From Melioribacter roseus (GTDB lineage Bacteria > Bacteroidota > Ignavibacteria > Ignavibacteriales > Melioribacteraceae): a stretch of 10,397 nucleotides of DNA. Below the pieces are notes generated by a model, which was not told where the DNA came from, did not search any database, and saw nothing but the letters and a program-made list of their open reading frames with translations. A program made the position numbers and the translations under genes. The stretch lies in contig DYHC01000044.1 of the NCBI GenBank assembly GCA_020724325.1, positions 1-10,397 on the forward strand. The letters run 5' to 3'. Shown here one piece after another: positions 7,848 to 10,397 of this stretch (position 1 is its first letter; each line of letters opens with the position of its first letter).

Positions 7848-8714
7848 ATGCAATTCCCAGAGCTGAAATATAATTTCAACTACTCTATCCTGCATATTGA
7901 TGGCAATACATCTATTGCTTACTACGATGTTGGCAGGGGTAAATCTACAATTATATTTATTCATGGATTATCGAGCTACATTCCAGCATGGATCAAATTA
8001 ATTCCACATCTTCAGGATCGTTTCAGATGTATAGCTGTTGATCTGCCCGGTTACGGAAAATCATCCGCGGGAGTTCACGATGGAACTCCTATTTTTTATT
8101 CAAACATAATTTCAAAATTTATTGATAAGCTAAAACTTACTAACATAACTCTTGCCGGACATTCGATGGGCGGGCAAATTGTAATTGCTTCTGCGTTACA
8201 ACTTACTTCTCTTATAAGCAGACTTGTTTTATTAGCTCCGGCGGGATTTGAAGCATTCAGTGAAGAAGAAAAATTCCTGATCAAAAAATACAACACACAA
8301 CAACTCTATTATTCTGCAGCCGATGATGATATCATTGCAAATTTCCGATCGAACTTTTTTAAGATGACCGATGATGTTAAACCGATGATCTATGACAGAA
8401 TTAAAATGAAAGGATGGAAAAATTTCAGCGACTACTGCAAAGTTGTTGCTCGCTCGCTCAATGGACTGCTGGATTATCCCGTTTACGACCGGCTTAAAGA
8501 CATTAGTCAACCAACTCTTATCTTCTTTGGAAAGAACGATCGGTGGATCCCAAATAAAAATCTTCACAAGAACATTACAACAGAAGAAATTGCTCGCAAT
8601 GGAGCACTGCAAATTCCAAATTCAAAATTAATAATGATTGATGAGTGCGGACATTTTGTTCCTTACGAGCACCCGATTATCGTAGCAAAAGAAATTGAAT
8701 TGTTTCTCTCTTAA
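7848..8714 (+). CDS. Alpha/beta hydrolase, no signal peptide
   Basis: Ser-Asp-His hydrolase of 288 aa and paralogue of the preceding lipoprotein hydrolase, but with no signal sequence, so probably cytoplasmic. Visible are FIHGLSS with oxyanion-hole His39, DLPGYGKS, the elbow GHSMGGQ with Ser106, Asp231 in GKNDRWIP, and His269 in DECGHFVPYEHP. The helical cap between elbow and Asp differs most from the paralogue. Start: ATG 7848 (MQFPELKYNF) is chosen because these residues line up with LEFLDIDYGF just ahead of the paralogue's core. An in-frame ATG at 7809 would add 13 residues (MELRGHNHPNEKT) encoded by the foldable element and immediately after it, which look unrelated to the family. Neither start has a good Shine-Dalgarno site. 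The gene ends the + strand block. Likely role is ester or thioester hydrolysis linked to the acyl-CoA synthetase upstream (inference). Confidence 0.88.
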   Translation: MQFPELKYNFNYSILHIDGNTSIAYYDVGRGKSTIIFIHGLSSYIPAWIKLIPHLQDRFRCIAVDLPGYGKSSAGVHDGTPIFYSNIISKFIDKLKLTNITLAGHSMGGQIVIASALQLTSLISRLVLLAPAGFEAFSEEEKFLIKKYNTQQLYYSAADDDIIANFRSNFFKMTDDVKPMIYDRIKMKGWKNFSDYCKVVARSLNGLLDYPVYDRLKDISQPTLIFFGKNDRWIPNKNLHKNITTEEIARNGALQIPNSKLIMIDECGHFVPYEHPIIVAKEIELFLS

Positions 8715-8792
8715 CACACACTTTCTGATTTTACAACTGACTTTGCCGATCAAGATTAAAATGAAATGGCATTTATCATACTAAAACACCCG

Positions 8793-8822
8793 GCGGCTAA
8801 GAATTTCAATAGCTGCATTTTT
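8793..8822 (+). terminator. Intrinsic terminator of the + strand block
   Basis: GCGGCTA (8793-8799) pairs with TAGCTGC (8810-8816) through seven base pairs, one of them G-U, with a 10-base loop. The stem is followed by A and a run of five T (8818-8822). It lies 79 bases after the second hydrolase, just where an operon end is expected before the convergent gene. The bases between 8715 and 8792 show nothing else that I can support. Confidence 0.6.
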
Positions 8823-8848
8823 AAAAAGTTTCTTCCGCTTCATTTCAG

Positions 8849-8866
8849 TCTGTTCATAATAACAGA
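8849..8866 (-). terminator. Small hairpin after the oxidoreductase stop
   Basis: A perfect six-base inverted repeat (TCTGTT 8849-8854, AACAGA 8861-8866, six-base loop) begins four bases past the stop codon of the - strand gene. On that strand no T run follows directly; a T5 tract comes only about 20 bases later. It may stabilise the 3' end or act as a weak terminator. Confidence 0.35.
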
Positions 8867-8869
8867 ATG

Positions 8870-9814
8870 TTACTTAGCTTTATGCTCAACAGTTATAACT
8901 ACATTTCCTTTCTTATGACCTTTGTCTACATACCTATGGGCTTCTACAATTTCTTCCAGCGGATAGCGTCTATCTATTACTGTTTTTAGCTTACCCGCTT
9001 CGCAAAGTACTTTTAACGTGTAGAGGTCCTCTACCTTTAATTTGATATTACCAGACACAGTAAGAACGTTTAGATAACGTCCGGATTTGGAGAGGGATTT
9101 TTTTCGTTTCGAAGATTCTATCTTACCAACGGCATCATAGATAACGTCGTAAGTCTCACCGTTCTGTGTAAAGTCTTCTTTAGTGTAATCAATGATCTTA
9201 TCCGCACCGAGAGATTTCACCAATTCCATATTCGAAGTGCTGCATACAGCAGTAATTTTTGCTCCAAAATATTTAGCAATTTGAACTGCATAAGTACCAA
9301 CACTTCCAGAAGCTCCATAGATTAATACTTTCTCGCCTTCGCGGATATTTGCTTTTCTAAGATGGATTAATGCTGTTATTCCGGCGTTTGAAACAGGGAC
9401 GGCTTCTTCGTGTGTCATATTAGCCGGCTTGACTGCAAGAATTCCATTTTCCCGGATACAGCAGTATTGCGCATACGTTCCAAATCTGAATTCGGTAGAT
9501 GCAAAAACCGGATCGCCAATTTTAAAGCGTGTAACTTCTTTGCCGATTGCCTCTATTTCCCCGGAGAGTTCCATCCCTAATATTTTTTTTCTTGGACCGG
9601 TAAAGCCAAGAATTATCCTCATCAACGGTTTGAAAAAGAAATCTTTAATCGTTCCCATCCCCGGCTTTAAGCGGCGTATCTTTGTATCCCCGATGTGAAC
9701 TGTTGTAGCTGATATTTTTATCAGTACTTCATTCGGTCTGGGAAAAGGTTTATCAACTTCTTTAATCTGAAGAACCTCCGGCGGTCCGTATTTTGTGCAG
9801 ATAACTGCTTTCAT
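8870..9814 (-). CDS. Zinc-free MDR oxidoreductase (quinone oxidoreductase-like)
   Basis: NAD(P)H-dependent medium-chain dehydrogenase/reductase of 314 aa, cytoplasmic. The N-terminal GroES-like domain (about 1-130) begins [20 protein letters not shown] and carries [18 protein letters not shown] and KIGDPVFAS (98-106). The Rossmann domain follows with [20 protein letters not shown], whose glycine motif GASGSVG is at 167-173, and [11 protein letters not shown] (200-210). The cysteine-rich structural-zinc lobe of alcohol dehydrogenases is absent and zinc ligands are not in their usual places, so it belongs with the quinone oxidoreductase/enoyl reductase-like members. The C-terminus has the usual [20 protein letters not shown]. 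On its own strand AGGA lies 6 bases before ATG 9814. It converges on the hydrolase block and is probably transcribed alone. The physiological substrate (quinone, enone or other) cannot be told. Confidence 0.92.
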   Translation of the reverse strand: MKAVICTKYGPPEVLQIKEVDKPFPRPNEVLIKISATTVHIGDTKIRRLKPGMGTIKDFFFKPLMRIILGFTGPRKKILGMELSGEIEAIGKEVTRFKIGDPVFASTEFRFGTYAQYCCIRENGILAVKPANMTHEEAVPVSNAGITALIHLRKANIREGEKVLIYGASGSVGTYAVQIAKYFGAKITAVCSTSNMELVKSLGADKIIDYTKEDFTQNGETYDVIYDAVGKIESSKRKKSLSKSGRYLNVLTVSGNIKLKVEDLYTLKVLCEAGKLKTVIDRRYPLEEIVEAHRYVDKGHKKGNVVITVEHKAK

Positions 9815-9844
9815 AAATATCCTTGTATAAATTATTGCAGAGAG

Positions 9845-9988
9845 TTAGACGTTTATAACTTTACCAACGTTTGCCGGAGGTAATAGAATAATGTTTGTTC
9901 CTGCTTTCTTGTTTTCATTTACAAGCTGGGCAACTTCTCTATCCAACATATCATATACCGTTATGCTTAAGCTGGAATATGACTTATA
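9845..9988 (-). pseudogene. Remnant of a type IX secretion C-terminal sorting domain
   Basis: On the - strand a 47-codon open stretch between a TAA at 9989-9991 and a TAA at 9845-9847 contains SLSITVYDMLDREVAQLV followed by NENKKAGTN. This matches the pattern I know for Por-secretion/type IX sorting domains, roughly (V)YDxLGREVxxLVNExxxAGxY, with Asp where the conserved Gly would be. The final block of the domain (FDAS..SSGxYFY...) is replaced by unrelated residues (IILLPPANVGKVINV), and nothing upstream encodes a cargo protein. I read it as the decayed tail of a lost secreted protein. It ends 30 bases before the oxidoreductase start, so it may overlap that gene's promoter region. Confidence 0.7.
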
Positions 9989-10397
9989 TTAAATTAAAAT
10001 ATGTGAAACAATTTATCTAGTTGGAATTAAAAATGATGAATTAAATGTAATTCCAAAATACGGGAGAACAAAGAAAAAGCATGAACGGAAAAGAATAAAT
10101 GATAATCCTATTAGTACCATGTTGTGTCTAATTGTTCTGTCAAATTATTATTGTCAAAAGTTATTCTTCACTTGAAACATTGCTGTTTTAGAGCAAACTG
10201 TTCACAATAAACCAAAGTGCGCTTTTGATTTACTTATTTCAAAATAAATAGGTACGTTTTTGTTCCATTTTGAACTAAGAATAATCGATAAGCAAGTAAA
10301 ATAATTTCCATTATTTGAAAAATTAACTTGACAAACTCATTTTTTTTTTTTTTAGATTGCTCACAGAATTTAGTGGGGAACTAATTTTGTGTTAGAA
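9989..10397. other. AT-rich stretch without a recognisable gene
   Basis: I find no credible coding region on either strand. The longest noted is a 25-codon - strand frame from ATG 10309-10311 with no ribosome binding site. Near the right edge there is TTGACA (10328-10333), followed by a run of 14 T (10340-10353) and a weak -10-like TTTAGA at 10351, a candidate but poor promoter for a gene beyond the window. The stretch may be the decayed body of the protein whose sorting-domain tail remains at 9845-9988. Confidence 0.5.
10021..10056. repeat. Perfect 9-base inverted repeat in AT-rich intergenic DNA
   Basis: TTGGAATTA (10021-10029) and TAATTCCAA (10048-10056) are perfect inverted copies 18 bases apart. 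It could be an operator, a hairpin, or a chance pair in AT-rich sequence. No T run follows and no gene flanks it closely. Confidence 0.35.

Noticed and set aside
8232..8612. 126-codon open frame antisense to the second hydrolase
   Set aside because: It lies wholly inside a gene with complete catalytic motifs on the other strand, has no ribosome binding site, and its translation has no recognisable family features.
1..8714. Similarity of the gene set to an oleABCD olefin cluster (thiolase-like, hydrolase, AMP ligase, SDR)
   Set aside because: OleB-type hydrolases use an Asp nucleophile whereas both hydrolases here have Ser in GHSMGGQ. The reductase is a classical FabG-size SDR, not the extended OleD type. 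The KASIII-like protein lacks the His and Asn that OleA keeps.
10185..10194. GTTTTAGAGC, resembling the start of type II CRISPR repeats
   Set aside because: Only a single copy; no regularly spaced repeats, no spacers and no cas genes.
10234..10311. 25-codon - strand frame starting MEIILLAYRLFLV
   Set aside because: Very short, no ribosome binding site, and hydrophobic strings like this are expected by chance in AT-rich DNA.

Overview
The window looks like chromosomal DNA of an AT-rich Gram-negative bacterium, most likely from the Bacteroidota/Chlorobi/Ignavibacteria side of the tree. The evidence is indirect. There are two lipoprotein signal peptides, an outer-membrane beta-barrel protein ending in Phe, and the remnant of a type IX secretion C-terminal sorting domain (VYDMLDREVAQLVNE). 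There is also a palindrome built from the 'tttgtgacttcgtgtc' type of sequence that I associate with such genomes. No phage, insertion sequence, CRISPR array, tRNA or rRNA was seen.

Layout on the + strand, 1-8714: the C-terminal two thirds of a FabG-type reductase; a ketoacyl synthase III (KASIII)-like gene whose last 42 codons are shifted out of frame by one missing base; a sodium:solute symporter starting at TTG; a short palindromic repeat; an AMP-forming acyl-CoA synthetase; a small lipocalin-like lipoprotein that overlaps it by ATGA; a terminator-like hairpin; an outer-membrane barrel protein; an alpha/beta hydrolase lipoprotein; a GC-rich foldable element; and a second alpha/beta hydrolase without a signal peptide. 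A stem-loop followed by a short T run at 8793-8822 probably ends this block.

On the - strand, a zinc-free quinone-oxidoreductase-like MDR enzyme (8870-9814) converges on the block. Upstream of it lie the type IX sorting-domain remnant (9845-9988) and about 400 bases of AT-rich DNA in which I find no gene.

How the genes could work together (inference): barrel and lipoprotein at the outer membrane, a membrane-anchored hydrolase to cleave an ester, a symporter to import the freed carboxylate, a ligase to make its CoA thioester, and the KASIII-like and FabG-like enzymes to condense and reduce acyl chains. No member reveals the substrate. The most unusual points are the KASIII homologue, which keeps the active-site Cys but has Thr and Tyr where His and Asn are expected, and the pairing of a membrane-anchored with a soluble hydrolase paralogue.
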